Positions 17,827-28,444 are shown, counted from the first letter of the stretch. The stretch is 64,000 nucleotides of DNA from Methanolobus profundi (GCF_900114835.1 NZ_FOUJ01000003.1:62001-126000); one strand, 5' to 3'. Notes: generated from the sequence alone by a model not told the origin. Numbers and translations: made by a program.

Positions 17827-19377
17827 TTATTGATTAGCCAGTAAATGATTATTCTCCTGCATATCAAAGAGCATCGCAAATAATGTAAACTGTATACCTG
17901 TAATTAACAATAAAGCATCAAGTAATGGCATGTTTGTGGATACAGGCCAACCCGTAATCAGCTTTGATATGAAAATATAAGAACCTAACAATACACCCGA
18001 TGGAACCAATACCATACCGAAAATATAGAATAATACTAGCGGATGGAAACTCATAACCATATATTTCATTTTTAGCCTCCACAAGAATTTGCGGAAAAGC
18101 ATAACAGAAACTTTGCTAATATACCTACTATATTTTATCGATGATCGTTCCTGCCCATAGCGAGATGGCATTGGAATATCCATAACTTTGAAACCAAAAG
18201 TATTTAGTTTTATAAGCACATCATTACAATAACCATAATACGTGTAGAGACTGTTTATATCAATGTTAGATAAGGCCTTCTTGGATATTGCTGTATAGCC
18301 GTTTTGAGGATCCATGATATGCCAGTTTCCACTTGCAATTTTAGTTATCATTGTAAGCATGGAATTACCAAATGATCTCCATTTACTCATGCCTACACGA
18401 TATTCCTCATGGAAAAGTCGATTTCCTTTTGTATAATCTGCTTTACCTTCGATAATTGGCATTAATAGATTTGGAAGCTGTAAAGGATTCATCTGATTAT
18501 CGCCATTCATAATGACAGCAATATCCATGTTCTCTTTAAGTGCTTCCTGATAGCCATGCAAGTTTGCCGCACCAACACCCTGGTTAACTTCATGCGTAAT
18601 GACACACAAACGAGGATCGTCAATAGACTCTAAGACCTGTGCAGTACTATCTGTACTGCAATCATTGACCACATATATACGGCTAATATAATCTGGCATT
18701 CCACTTATTGTCGTTCTGATCAATTTCTCTTCGTTGTAAGCAGCAACAACAACACCTATACGATATTTATGGAAAACACTATGGTCATACTCAAACAAAG
18801 GAGAAGCAGAAAGCAATTTAATATCATAACCTGCATTTTTCACATCCTGTAGAAGAGTAATCTCAACTGCAGTACCATTCTCATGAAATCGAAGCGAATC
18901 AACAGCGTTTGCTGAAAATGCAGTGAAGCCCATACATTGTTCTATTAAGCCTGTATCAATAGCAGTGTCACACATCAAAGAATGGTCGGGATAATCATCC
19001 ATACCTATCAATGAGAGAACATCCTGATCCTTGAAGATAGTATTCCCGGACACAACATCAGCTTCAAGCCAGTATATAGGCTCTACAAGCCGGGGTATAT
19101 CTTCAGGATTGTGGTAACCATTGGCATAAATTGTCACTATAATACGAGGTTTAAGTTCCTTTGCAGCACTAAAACCAGATCTTAAAGATTCCACCTTACC
19201 CATGTTCCTGTCATGGTGAACAACCCTGACACCAAGACTTTGAGCAATAAAAGCAGTTGCATCTTTACTGCAATCATCAACTACAATGATCTCGTCCACA
19301 TAATGTTTAGCTTTTTTTATCACATCATGTATGTGAACTTCCTCATTGAACGCCGGAATCACAGCAACTATTGTCAT
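17827..19377 (-). CDS. Tandem GT2 glycosyltransferase with C-terminal membrane segments
   Basis: 516 residues made of two GT2 (dolichyl-phosphate-sugar synthase-like) domains and a hydrophobic tail. Domain 1 (residues 2-200) starts VAVIPAFNEE and has VVDDCSKDAT at 33-41, but where DxDG is expected it reads YANG (84-87), so the acidic metal/donor residues are missing. Domain 2 (residues 206-430) has VVVAAYNEE, VVNDCSTDST and NGDNQM (291-296), keeping one Asp. Two membrane helices follow near residues 445-505. Domain 2 may make a polyprenyl-linked sugar while domain 1 is a regulatory pseudoenzyme. It is the first gene of the minus-strand run and has higher GC than the genes after it. Confidence 0.85.
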   Translation of the reverse strand: MTIVAVIPAFNEEVHIHDVIKKAKHYVDEIIVVDDCSKDATAFIAQSLGVRVVHHDRNMGKVESLRSGFSAAKELKPRIIVTIYANGYHNPEDIPRLVEPIYWLEADVVSGNTIFKDQDVLSLIGMDDYPDHSLMCDTAIDTGLIEQCMGFTAFSANAVDSLRFHENGTAVEITLLQDVKNAGYDIKLLSASPLFEYDHSVFHKYRIGVVVAAYNEEKLIRTTISGMPDYISRIYVVNDCSTDSTAQVLESIDDPRLCVITHEVNQGVGAANLHGYQEALKENMDIAVIMNGDNQMNPLQLPNLLMPIIEGKADYTKGNRLFHEEYRVGMSKWRSFGNSMLTMITKIASGNWHIMDPQNGYTAISKKALSNIDINSLYTYYGYCNDVLIKLNTFGFKVMDIPMPSRYGQERSSIKYSRYISKVSVMLFRKFLWRLKMKYMVMSFHPLVLFYIFGMVLVPSGVLLGSYIFISKLITGWPVSTNMPLLDALLLITGIQFTLFAMLFDMQENNHLLANQ

Positions 19378-19456
19378 ATCCTACCACCCATTTTTCGTTT
19401 TGTTGCGCGCAGCCTCACACATGTAGAATCATATACGAGAGCGAGCTTTTAATGTA

Positions 19457-19475
19457 GATATGTGTTACACATATC
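19457..19475. promoter_or_regulatory. 19-base palindrome upstream of glycan operon I
   Basis: GATATGTGT-T-ACACATATC is a perfect inverted repeat with a one-base centre, 80 bases upstream of the tandem GT2 start. There is no T-run, so it looks more like an operator than a terminator. Confidence 0.35.
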
Positions 19476-19668
19476 CTTTGCACAGTATGAAGATAACTAA
19501 TGCAATATAAAAGTTTCTCAACTGATATCAAATATGTTTTATAAAACTAGGTAAATATAACTGCTGACAAATATTATAACTTTGTTCGCAGCAGTACGAA
19601 TATTGAGACCTCAATAGACAAATATCAAATAACCAGAATAGCATAGATTAAAACCATCCTACATAAAT

Positions 19669-19686
19669 ATGACCATTTGGTCATAT
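19669..19686. promoter_or_regulatory. 18-base palindrome TATGACCA-TT-TGGTCATA
   Basis: A perfect inverted repeat 46 bases downstream of the small cysteine protein gene. On the minus strand no T-run follows it, so it is a weak terminator candidate and may be a protein-binding site. Confidence 0.3.
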
Positions 19687-19731
19687 ACACAAAAAAAGAA
19701 ATAACCGGTCAAAGCTCAGTGTTCATCATCC

Positions 19732-19914
19732 TTATGCAAACATTTCCCTGATATGGACAACGGGACGAAAAAGAAAGTTACCGGAAGCACACTCTTTAGA
19801 CTCAGCGGATAATACACGGAACTTTCCACAATATGTACCGCCGCCATTCTCGGTACAGGTCATAGCCATAGGGTCAGCCTGTTCACACCTGCCGTAGTAT
19901 TTGCACTTCATCAT
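19732..19914 (-). CDS. Small cysteine-containing protein
   Basis: A 60-residue protein with cysteines at residues 4, 10, 20, 29 and 42 (CKYYGRC, then TC and YC), a pattern that could bind a metal or an iron-sulfur cluster. GAGGCGAT lies directly upstream of two adjacent ATG codons on the minus strand and supports translation; either ATG may be used. I recognise no named family. It stands alone between the glycan operon and the YdjM-like gene. Confidence 0.6.
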   Translation of the reverse strand: MMKCKYYGRCEQADPMAMTCTENGGGTYCGKFRVLSAESKECASGNFLFRPVVHIREMFA

Positions 19915-20000
19915 ATCGCCTCAATATATAATTGTATGAATAATAATTAGAACTATAGCAATATATAACTTATTGGATAGAAGTGTACATTATTCTGCAT

Positions 20001-20585
20001 TTACTCAATAGGCTCATACCTGAACCCAAAGCCCAGGTCCTTCAGTGCCAGAAGTGCCATGAACATCACAGCGAAGATGAAGAACACCGATAAGAAGCAC
20101 GCAAAGTTGTAGTAGAAGAAATCCACACCTGAGAGATTTACGTTCATAAATACAAAAATGCTCAACGGCTCATTGTAAACAGGATAGAGGTATGTAAGAC
20201 CGCCATCTGCAATATCATCCAGTAGCAAATGCGAAAGGAAAGCTGCCTCTGCGAATATCCCGAGGGATGTTGCCCTGGAAATGTTCCTATATATTATGTA
20301 TCCGAGGAACAATGCAAGCACAAATGCCACCAGACCGAAGAAAAGTGAATGTGTTGGCATCGTGCCGATCGTTGTATGACGGAGGTTTCCATGTAATAGA
20401 TAGTTCCATACTGCAGGAACATCAGGGAACACCGAACCTATACTTCCCACAACGAACAGCAGACCAAGATGCTTTGCATCCTTCAGACCCATCTCCCTGC
20501 GAAAGCCACTTCCAGCTATTGCAAAGATACCTACAAGTGAGATGCAGAATATGAAGAATGTAAGATGAACTGCTGGATAGGGCAT
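20001..20585 (-). CDS. YdjM/DUF457-type membrane-bound metal-dependent hydrolase family protein
   Basis: 194 residues with about five membrane helices. Conserved features of the YdjM family are visible: HLTFFIF at the start, GSVFPDVPAVWNYL near residue 52, THSLFFG near residue 84 and LSHLLLDDIADGG near residue 120, which supply the His and Asp residues of the presumed metal site. No enzymatic activity has been established by me here; the family name rests on homology. A second member is divergently transcribed only 95 bases away (20681-21217), so the pair may share a promoter region. Confidence 0.75.
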   Translation of the reverse strand: MPYPAVHLTFFIFCISLVGIFAIAGSGFRREMGLKDAKHLGLLFVVGSIGSVFPDVPAVWNYLLHGNLRHTTIGTMPTHSLFFGLVAFVLALFLGYIIYRNISRATSLGIFAEAAFLSHLLLDDIADGGLTYLYPVYNEPLSIFVFMNVNLSGVDFFYYNFACFLSVFFIFAVMFMALLALKDLGFGFRYEPIE

Positions 20586-20680
20586 AGTAATTATATACTA
20601 ATTATAATTATATAAATCTGATGTCCTGTATTCAAAACTCTGAAAAACCATAAATACAGCAGATCATAATACTCTTTCAA

Positions 20681-21217
20681 ATGTTCATCTTCGGCCACAT
20701 AGGCATAAGCTATGGAATATTGCAGATACTGAAAAAGTATTCTAACCGATATCCCATCATTCCTGAAATTCCCACTGACCTGCCCATCATTGCATTTGCT
20801 GCCATGCTCCCGGACCTTATAGACAAGCCGATAGGCGAGGTCATACTTGCAGATTCCCTTGCTAACGGACGTATCTATGGCCACACACTCCTGTTCTGTA
20901 TCCTGGTCCTAATGGTGTCGTTGTACGTATACAGAAGGAACTCCGACACACGCATACTTATCGTTCCTGTTGCCACCTTCCTGCATCTGATGGAAGACAG
21001 GATTTGGATGACACCACAGACATTGTTCTGGCCGCTCATGGGATGGGAATTCCCTGATGGATATCAGTCAGCCGGAATACTCGACTATTTCCTGAGCATA
21101 TTCAGGAACGCATATACACCCGAAGCAAGCTACGTATTTCTCTCCGAGATACTTGGAATTTTAATTATGATAATTGCATGGATCAGACATCATAAGAATG
21201 CTAGAAAACATACATAA
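20681..21217 (+). CDS. YdjM/DUF457-type membrane protein, second copy
   Basis: 178 residues with four to five membrane helices. The His/Asp pattern of the family is present: FGHIGISYG at residues 4-12, AAMLPDLIDKP near residue 42, GHTLLF near residue 67 and FLHLMEDRIWMTP near residue 100. It differs considerably from the 20001-20585 protein, so they are not recent duplicates. It is divergently arranged to that gene. Substrate and role are unknown. Confidence 0.72.
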   Translation: MFIFGHIGISYGILQILKKYSNRYPIIPEIPTDLPIIAFAAMLPDLIDKPIGEVILADSLANGRIYGHTLLFCILVLMVSLYVYRRNSDTRILIVPVATFLHLMEDRIWMTPQTLFWPLMGWEFPDGYQSAGILDYFLSIFRNAYTPEASYVFLSEILGILIMIIAWIRHHKNARKHT

Positions 21218-21363
21218 TAAAATTGTGTATTGTCCTATTTACAGATCAAAAAGCCAAACTATTTCTATAATGGTGCAGATATTTCTTTGAAACTTACACT
21301 AATATACAAATGGATATATACAATTGTCTTGCACTGAATACCTAATAATAACATAGCTTTTCC

Positions 21364-24300
21364 ATGGTCGGGAAAATGAATGAGAACATAGAAAAGAACA
21401 AAAGGCTCAAAAAACTTGTCACACTGTCAGAGGAACTCTTCCGTAGTCCTGTAAACAACATAGACTACCAGAAGATCACAGATAACCTCCTGGAAATATC
21501 AGATGCAAGATATGCAGCTTTCATTCAATTCAATGAAAGGACAAGATCATATTTTACAACGGCCATCTCAGGAGCTTCCGGGAATCTGGAAAAAGCCTGC
21601 GCTATCCTCGGCTTTAACCTTGAAGGTAAAGAATGGCAATTTGACCCCATACTTGAAAATAGGATCAAGAAAGGAAATATTTCCCGCTTCCCGGCCATAC
21701 ACGAGCTAACTGCAGACATATTCCCTGAAAGACCGATATTCCTGCTTGAGAATGCATTCAGAGTAGGGGAGACAATTGTAGCGAATATATTTCGTGAGGA
21801 CATAAACTTCGGATACTTCGTACTGGTCATGCCATCTGGAATTACATTTCAGGATGAGGACATAATAGGGATCTATACCAGACAGGTAGGCCTCCTTCTG
21901 GAACGTAAGAAGACAGAAGAAGAGCTCCAGTTCCAATACAATTTCCAGAAAATGGTATCAGATATATCTGCAGGCTTTCTCAGTATGGATGACGATGGCC
22001 TGGATGAAATGCTCGACGATACCATTAGAGCATGCGGTGAATTGTTCAATATGGACAGGGCCTACATATCCATAATATCCGATGACTGGAAAGAGATAAC
22101 TGTCACTAATATATGGTGTGCTCCAAAAGTGGATGATCCCACCCGGAAGCAAAGAATATTCAGTTTAGAAGAGCACACCTGGTTCAAAGAAGTGATAACA
22201 GGACAGGAGTACATACTCATACCTGATACAGAGGAAATGGGCATTGAGCGTGCTGCTCTGAAGAAGGACCTGATAAAGAATTCCATCAGATCGCTCCTCA
22301 GTATACCCCTGGAAAAGAAAGGAACTTATTTCGGTTTTATCGGATTTGACAGCGTCAGAAGAAAATGTACCTGGACAAAAGAGCAAATATCACTCCTGAA
22401 GATAGTGGCAGGGATAATATCCAGCACGTTCGAGAAAAGAGAAGATAAAAAGGAACGACTCCTGAAAGAGAAACAGCTTGAGAGCGCCCAGAGAATAGGA
22501 CACATAGGAAGCTGGGAGATCGATCTGAACACAGATAGTGTTTACGCATCGCAAGAAGCATTCTCCATATATGGACTTGATAACAGAAATCCAACCATCA
22601 GGGAAATACAGTCCTTGGTGCTCCCTGAATATCGTCCAATGCTTGACAAAGCACTCTATGAGCTCATTGAACAGAACAGAACGTATGACGTAGAGTACAG
22701 TATAATAAGACCTGCTGATGGAGTGATCAGCCACATACACTCAGTAGCTGAATATGATCCGGCCAGCAACACAGTGACCGGAACTATCCAGGATATAACC
22801 GAACGTAAAGATGCACAGGAAAAACTTGCAGAGGAAGAGACCTGGAGACGTATCCTCATAGAAAATTCAATTGACGGCATAGTGGTCCTTGATGCTCAGG
22901 GCAGCGTATACGAGACTAACGATCGCTTTGCGGAAATGCTTGGATACAGCCACGAAGAAGTGCAAAGACTTCGCATATGGGACTGGGATGAAAAGTGGAC
23001 ACGCGAAGATCTACTTGAAATGCTTAATAATGCACATGAGAATCGTGGGTATTTTGAGACAAAACATATACGCAAAGACGGGAAAGTTATCGACGTCGAG
23101 ATCAGTTCCAGTAGTGCAATATGTAGTGGCAGGAAACTGATATTCTGTGTTTGCAGAGAGATCTCTGACAGGAAACGCTCTGAAGAACAAATGCAGAAAT
23201 GGACACAAACACTGGACCTCGCACTTGAAGCAACGCATGCAGGCATATGGGACCTTGACCTGACGAATGGGAACATAGAACTTCAGGGACTTGAGAGCTG
23301 GAACAAGATCACCGGCTATATAATAGATGATTTTCCCGAATTCGATCTGAAAATATGGGAACGAATGATACATCCGGATGACCTTGAACGTGTTTCCGGG
23401 AAACTGCAGGATGTCATTGAAGGAAATGAAAAATACTTCATATCAGAATATAGGATCCTCCACAAGAATGGACAATGGGTGTGGGTCCGTGCACAGGGAA
23501 GGATCGCACAATATGACCCTGAAGGCATGCCACTTCACATGTACGGGACTCACATCAGCATCGATGAAAATAAAAAAGCTGAAGAGAATGCCAAAAAAGC
23601 GAGTCAGGCAAAGTCGGAGTTCCTTGCCAATATCAGCCATGAGATGCGTACACCACTTAATGGCATCATTGGTTTTATGGATCTGCTCCAGCAAACCGAA
23701 CTGACCCAGAGACAGTCAAATTACATGAACACGATATCTACTTCCGCATCTTCCCTTCTTGACCTTATAAACGACGTCCTTGACCTGTCAAAGATAGAGG
23801 CTGGAAAACTGGAGCTGGACACCGAAAGAACAGACCTTATACAACTATGTGAAGACATAGTGGATATGTTAAAGCACAGGGTCCATGAAAAGGATCTTGA
23901 ACTATTAATGGACATACCAGTAGATCTTCCATGGAACATCATTGTAGACAAACTAAGATTGAGACAGGTACTTGTCAATCTTATAGGGAATGCAATAAAG
24001 TTCACCAGCACAGGAGAGATCGAACTGAAGGTAGAGGTCTTTGATATACATGAAACCTCTGAAAGAAAGAAGTTCATATTCTCTGTGAGGGACACAGGGA
24101 TCGGCATATCTGAAGATAGTGTATCGAAGATCTTCGAGTCCTTTTCTCAGGCCGATGGGTCCATTACAAGAAAATACGGTGGCACTGGACTTGGACTGAG
24201 CATCTCCAGCGAAATTCTGGACAAAATGGGTTCCAGACTGGAACTGGAAAGTGAACAAGGAAAAGGTAGCAGGTTCTTCTTTACAGTTGATCTGCCAGTG

Positions 24301-25539
24301 GAAGAGAACATACCCCATTATACCATGCCCCTGTTCGATCATAAAAAAGCCCTCATAGCTGATGATAATCCAGGGAACTGCTCCATACTGGAAAAAATGC
24401 TAAGAACATTATCCATTGAGACAGATACTGTCACAGGCTATGCGGACATATTAACAATACTTGAAAATGAAGAGGATCATGGATACGACCTGCTACTGAT
24501 CGATAAGCACATGCTTTCTGAAGAAGAGGTCCAAAACATCCTCACAGTACTTACTGATAGAAGTGAGGTCAATGGACATCCATCAGTTGTAATGATGCAT
24601 AAGTCCAATGACATGTCCATCATGCATGAAAAAGTTGGCACTATAAAATATACAGATATAGTCAAGCCGGTCAAAATGAAAGACCTCATTGATGCAATAT
24701 CCACCTCCTCCCCAGGAGAAAAGCCGGAGGATAAGCATGAAGCTGTAAGCACCCTTCCGCTTGACGTTGCAGCCAATAAAAGACATAGCATCCTTATAGC
24801 CGAGGATAATGAGACAAATATGATACTTGCATCTACGATCATAAGCAACCTCTTGCCTGAAGCTGAAATATTACAGGCAAAGGATGGGCGTGATGCAGTA
24901 AAAATATACATGGAACACCGACCAGATCTTGCCTTCATGGACATACAGATGCCTGAGGTCAGTGGCTATGATGCCACAGCCATGATAAGGGATATTGAAA
25001 GTGAGAATGGCAACAATATGCCCATTATCGCACTTACCGCTGGCATACTTAAAGGGGAAAGGGAAAAATGCCTTCAGGCCGGCATGAACGATTATATTAC
25101 AAAACCAATAGTTACCGATACCATCCATAATGTACTGAGGAAGTGGCTGCCCGGACAGAGTGAAATTAAGGACATATCCACCACTAAAAATGATAAAGTG
25201 ACCATGGATAAGGTCCACTTTAACAATGAACTCCTTATCCAAAGTACCAGAGGTGACCGGGAGCTATACGACAATCTCATTTCACTTGCATTGAAGTCTT
25301 TTGACCGCAATTACGATGAACTAGCTGATTCCTTCGCCCAGAACGATATGGACATGTTGAAAAGAAAAGCACATAACTGTAAGGGCACTGCCCTGAACAT
25401 CGGATTCGGCATAATAGCAGACATTGCCAGTGACCTGGAACACGCAGCTATCAATGACAATACATTGATACCAGGATTAATGGAAATGATGGAGGAGGAA
25501 CTTTCTCTCCTTAAAGAACTCCTGAATAAAGATAAATGA
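21364..25539 (+). CDS. Hybrid sensor histidine kinase: GAF-GAF-PAS-PAS-PAS-HisKA-HATPase-REC-REC-Hpt
   Basis: 1391 residues with no membrane segment, so a cytoplasmic sensor. By eye the order is two GAF domains (about 25-185 and 195-365), three PAS domains (about 375-490, 495-615, 620-745), HisKA with phospho-acceptor His759 in [10 protein letters not shown], HATPase with N-box near 874 and glycine boxes DTGIG (about 909) and GTGLGL (about 939), a first receiver with Asp1047, a second with Asp1193 in FMDIQMP, and an Hpt domain with His1337. All phosphorelay residues are present, so phosphate could pass His-Asp-His inside one chain. No separate response regulator is encoded nearby. A TATA-like stretch lies at about 21311-21320. 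Its signal is unknown; position next to the acetamido-sugar operon hints at surface control. Confidence 0.9.
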   Translation: MVGKMNENIEKNKRLKKLVTLSEELFRSPVNNIDYQKITDNLLEISDARYAAFIQFNERTRSYFTTAISGASGNLEKACAILGFNLEGKEWQFDPILENRIKKGNISRFPAIHELTADIFPERPIFLLENAFRVGETIVANIFREDINFGYFVLVMPSGITFQDEDIIGIYTRQVGLLLERKKTEEELQFQYNFQKMVSDISAGFLSMDDDGLDEMLDDTIRACGELFNMDRAYISIISDDWKEITVTNIWCAPKVDDPTRKQRIFSLEEHTWFKEVITGQEYILIPDTEEMGIERAALKKDLIKNSIRSLLSIPLEKKGTYFGFIGFDSVRRKCTWTKEQISLLKIVAGIISSTFEKREDKKERLLKEKQLESAQRIGHIGSWEIDLNTDSVYASQEAFSIYGLDNRNPTIREIQSLVLPEYRPMLDKALYELIEQNRTYDVEYSIIRPADGVISHIHSVAEYDPASNTVTGTIQDITERKDAQEKLAEEETWRRILIENSIDGIVVLDAQGSVYETNDRFAEMLGYSHEEVQRLRIWDWDEKWTREDLLEMLNNAHENRGYFETKHIRKDGKVIDVEISSSSAICSGRKLIFCVCREISDRKRSEEQMQKWTQTLDLALEATHAGIWDLDLTNGNIELQGLESWNKITGYIIDDFPEFDLKIWERMIHPDDLERVSGKLQDVIEGNEKYFISEYRILHKNGQWVWVRAQGRIAQYDPEGMPLHMYGTHISIDENKKAEENAKKASQAKSEFLANISHEMRTPLNGIIGFMDLLQQTELTQRQSNYMNTISTSASSLLDLINDVLDLSKIEAGKLELDTERTDLIQLCEDIVDMLKHRVHEKDLELLMDIPVDLPWNIIVDKLRLRQVLVNLIGNAIKFTSTGEIELKVEVFDIHETSERKKFIFSVRDTGIGISEDSVSKIFESFSQADGSITRKYGGTGLGLSISSEILDKMGSRLELESEQGKGSRFFFTVDLPVEENIPHYTMPLFDHKKALIADDNPGNCSILEKMLRTLSIETDTVTGYADILTILENEEDHGYDLLLIDKHMLSEEEVQNILTVLTDRSEVNGHPSVVMMHKSNDMSIMHEKVGTIKYTDIVKPVKMKDLIDAISTSSPGEKPEDKHEAVSTLPLDVAANKRHSILIAEDNETNMILASTIISNLLPEAEILQAKDGRDAVKIYMEHRPDLAFMDIQMPEVSGYDATAMIRDIESENGNNMPIIALTAGILKGEREKCLQAGMNDYITKPIVTDTIHNVLRKWLPGQSEIKDISTTKNDKVTMDKVHFNNELLIQSTRGDRELYDNLISLALKSFDRNYDELADSFAQNDMDMLKRKAHNCKGTALNIGFGIIADIASDLEHAAINDNTLIPGLMEMMEEELSLLKELLNKDK

Positions 25540-25645
25540 TCAATAATACTTTTTGTGAAGTTACCCTTTGTATTCCCTATGAGATACGCCTACTAAATAA
25601 ATTGATCACATATCAAGTTTAATGAAATTGGATGAATTGAATAAA

Positions 25646-25654
25646 TTTATATAA
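25646..25654 (+). promoter_or_regulatory. TATA box of the acetamido-uronate operon
   Basis: TTTATATAA lies about 40 bases before the ATG at 25692, and GGTGG (25683-25687) is a good ribosome binding site for that start. Confidence 0.5.
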
Positions 25655-25691
25655 ACTGACACACTTTTATGGCATAATAATTGGTGGGAAA

Positions 25692-26357
25692 ATGGAAAAC
25701 AAAACTTACATCCACCCCTCTGCTAAGCTCTATGGAACCAGCAGCTTGGGGGAAAACTCAGTTGTTCTGGAGAATGCCATCATTGGGTATCCTCAGCACG
25801 GCATACTGACAGAGAGTATCAGATCAGGCAAGGATATAGAAGAATATGAGGGAGCCGGTACAGTGATCGGCAAGAATGCTTTCATAAGAGCAGGCACCAC
25901 GATATTCAGTAATGTCATAACAGGGGATAACTTCAAGACCGGACATAATGCCATGATAAGGGAGAACACCACCATAGGAGATAATGTTCTTGTTGGCACC
26001 AATGTGATAATCGATGGTAACGTGACCATTGGTAATAATGTCAGTATCCAGGGAAATGTCTACATACCCACCCATGTGACCATCGAGGATAATGTGTTCA
26101 TCGGACCATGCGCAGTACTTGCCAACGACAGATATCCCATAAGAGGAGAGTATCATCCTGAAGGACCCATTCTCAGGAAAGGAGCATCCATAGGTGCAAA
26201 TGCCACACTCATACCCGGAGTGGAGATAGGCGAAGGAGCAATGGTAGCGGCCGGTGCACTCGTAACAAAAGATGTACCAGCATGGAAACTTGCCATCGGA
26301 TGTCCTGCAAAGATGACCGACCTTCCTGAGAAACTACATCAGATTAACCAGATATGA
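25692..26357 (+). CDS. WbpD-like sugar N-acetyltransferase (hexapeptide repeat)
   Basis: 221 residues of left-handed beta-helix repeats (for example [20 protein letters not shown]), with [13 protein letters not shown] in the active-site region. In the WbpABED pathway the matching enzyme acetylates the 3-amino group of UDP-2-acetamido-3-amino-2,3-dideoxy-glucuronate with acetyl-CoA. The next three genes on the same strand encode the aminotransferase, oxidoreductase and 6-dehydrogenase of that pathway, which supports this choice over a general O-acetyltransferase. TATA and ribosome binding sites are well placed. Substrate is inferred from context. Confidence 0.85.
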   Translation: MENKTYIHPSAKLYGTSSLGENSVVLENAIIGYPQHGILTESIRSGKDIEEYEGAGTVIGKNAFIRAGTTIFSNVITGDNFKTGHNAMIRENTTIGDNVLVGTNVIIDGNVTIGNNVSIQGNVYIPTHVTIEDNVFIGPCAVLANDRYPIRGEYHPEGPILRKGASIGANATLIPGVEIGEGAMVAAGALVTKDVPAWKLAIGCPAKMTDLPEKLHQINQI

Positions 26358-26421
26358 TACAACATATCCAGAACATGAACGTGTATTACAATATTGTACA
26401 TTATAATAGTGGAGTTATAAC

Positions 26422-27507
26422 ATGATACCTATTGCAAAACCACAGCTTGACGAGACAGAGATACAGGCTGTGACCGACGTCCTGCGTTCCGGCATAATAG
26501 CTGAGGGACAACGTGTAAAAGATTTTGAACAGGCATTTGCTGAATACACAGGCACAGAACATGCTGTGGCTGTAAACTCAGGTACTGCTGCCCTTCATGC
26601 TGCAATACTTGCCCATGGGATCGGAAAGGGAGATGAGGTCATAACAAGCTCTTTCAGCTTCATAGCCACTGCGAACTCCATACTTTTCACCGGAGCTAAG
26701 CCAGTGTTCGCAGATATCAGTGCAGACACGTTCAACATCGACCCACATATGATCGAAGAGAAGATAACACCTGCAACAAAGGCGATCATGCCTGTGCACC
26801 TCTATGGCCATCCTGCAGAAATGGATGCTATAAAGGATATAGCAGAGGACCGCGGGCTAATATTGCTGGAAGATGCATGCCAGGCGCACGGAGCCACATA
26901 CAAAGGAAAGAAGGTCGGTTCATTCGGTACAGGTTCATTCAGCTTCTACCCTACAAAGAATATGACCACCAGCGAAGGTGGCATTATAACTACCAACGAT
27001 GAAGAAGTGGCATCTAAGGCACGCATGATACGTGCACACGGCTCTAAACAGCGATATCTGCATGAGATGTTAGGATTCAACCTCCGTATGACAGACATAT
27101 CTGCAGCTATCGGAATTGCACAGCTAAAGAAACTTCCTGATTACACATCCAGAAGACAGCACAATGCTAAATTGCTCACCGAAAAGCTCAGTAATATAGA
27201 ATGGATAAAGTGCCCCGAGGTCAAAGAGAATTGCACCCATTCATTCCACCAGTACACTGTTCGTACACAGGACAGGGATGAACTTTCCGACTATCTGAGA
27301 ATAAAGGAAATAGGTACTGGCATCTATTACCCGATACCCATCCACAGACAACCATACTATAAGGAACTGGGTTATAATGACTCACTGCTTGCAACAGAGA
27401 AAGCTTCCAGAGAAGTACTATCCTTACCAGTACATCCGGGCATCACAGATGAGGACATAGATACCATTGCCAATGCAATTGAAAGCTGGGGTGGTCCTTC
27501 ATGTTGA
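26422..27507 (+). CDS. DegT/DnrJ/EryC1-family sugar aminotransferase (WbpE-like)
   Basis: 361 residues of the PLP-dependent sugar aminotransferase family. The start reads IPIAKPQLDETE and the NSGTAALH motif is near residue 53. The acidic EDACQAHGA near residue 152 contacts the PLP ring, and the lysine in FYPTKNMTTSEGG near residue 180 forms the Schiff base. It would convert a 3-keto-UDP-sugar to the 3-amino sugar with glutamate. The gene overlaps the next oxidoreductase by seven bases, fitting sequential steps. It starts 64 bases after the acetyltransferase. Confidence 0.92.
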   Translation: MIPIAKPQLDETEIQAVTDVLRSGIIAEGQRVKDFEQAFAEYTGTEHAVAVNSGTAALHAAILAHGIGKGDEVITSSFSFIATANSILFTGAKPVFADISADTFNIDPHMIEEKITPATKAIMPVHLYGHPAEMDAIKDIAEDRGLILLEDACQAHGATYKGKKVGSFGTGSFSFYPTKNMTTSEGGIITTNDEEVASKARMIRAHGSKQRYLHEMLGFNLRMTDISAAIGIAQLKKLPDYTSRRQHNAKLLTEKLSNIEWIKCPEVKENCTHSFHQYTVRTQDRDELSDYLRIKEIGTGIYYPIPIHRQPYYKELGYNDSLLATEKASREVLSLPVHPGITDEDIDTIANAIESWGGPSC

Positions 27508-28439
27508 AAGTAGGTGTGATCGGTGCGGGAGCAATGGGAAAGAACCATATCCGCATATATAGTGAGATGCCTGACGTTGAGCTTGTCGGGATATCAGATA
27601 TCGATAAGGACCTCGTGGAAGCACTTGCACAACAATACGGTACGAAAGCATTTACAGATTACAGGAAAATGCTCGCTGAAGGCCTTGACGCTGTAAGCAT
27701 CGTAGTTCCCACTAAGATGCACAGGCAGGTGGCCATCGAAGCAATAGAGGCAGGCGCCCACGTGCTTGTGGAAAAACCTATCGCAGATACCGTAGAGAAT
27801 GCAGAGGCCATCATAAAGGCTGCTGAAGAAAATGACCGTCTGGTAATGGTCGGTCATATAGAGAGGTTCAATCCGGCGGTGATCAAACTAAAAGAGATGA
27901 TCAGCGAAGGACTCTTAGGTAAGGTCGTCTCCATATCCACAACAAGAGTAGGACCTTATAACCCAAGAATAAGGGATGTAGGAGTGATCCTCGATATAGG
28001 CGTACATGACATTGACATCATATCATACCTGTACGGTACACATGTGAACCAGGTATATGCAGTGGCTGGTGCAGACATACATTCTTTTGAGGACCATGCA
28101 ACCATCCATATGCGCCTGGACCATGAATATTCCGGGCTTGTAGAAGTTAACTGGCTTACACCACACAAGGTCAGAAAGTTAACTGCCGTGGGTGTTGGTG
28201 GTGTTGCCTACCTTGATTATATCGACCAGACAGTGGAACTCCATGATAGCGGCTGGATCAGGAAAGCAAAGATCGACCCGAAAGAGCCACTGAAGAACGA
28301 ACTTGAATACTTCATAGATTGTATTAACAGCGGAAAACAGCCGGAACCTTCCGGAGAGGATGGCAAGCATGCCCTAAAGGTAAGCCTAGCTGCCATCAGC
28401 TCATATAAAGATGCAAAATTGATAGAGATAAAAGAGTGA
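27501..28439 (+). CDS. WbpB-like UDP-sugar 3-oxidoreductase (Gfo/Idh/MocA family)
   Basis: 312 residues. The NAD-binding loop VGVIGAGAMGKNH opens the protein, EKPIADT is near residue 93, and GHIERFNPA near residue 116 is a pattern seen in WbpB-type enzymes that oxidise C3 of UDP-GlcNAcA. DIGVHDIDI near residue 166 belongs to the C-terminal domain. It overlaps the aminotransferase gene by seven bases, and the 6-dehydrogenase follows at once, giving the substrate order needed for the pathway. It is distinct from the 16689-17723 family member. Confidence 0.9.
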   Translation: MLKVGVIGAGAMGKNHIRIYSEMPDVELVGISDIDKDLVEALAQQYGTKAFTDYRKMLAEGLDAVSIVVPTKMHRQVAIEAIEAGAHVLVEKPIADTVENAEAIIKAAEENDRLVMVGHIERFNPAVIKLKEMISEGLLGKVVSISTTRVGPYNPRIRDVGVILDIGVHDIDIISYLYGTHVNQVYAVAGADIHSFEDHATIHMRLDHEYSGLVEVNWLTPHKVRKLTAVGVGGVAYLDYIDQTVELHDSGWIRKAKIDPKEPLKNELEYFIDCINSGKQPEPSGEDGKHALKVSLAAISSYKDAKLIEIKE

Positions 28440-28444
28440 TCATC

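Larger units (their letters stand above)
19378..19731. other. Intergenic region with two palindromes
   Basis: 354 bases upstream of the tandem GT2 gene and downstream of the small cysteine protein gene. It holds a palindrome at 19457-19475 and another at 19669-19686, listed separately. No RNA gene was recognised. Confidence 0.4.
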
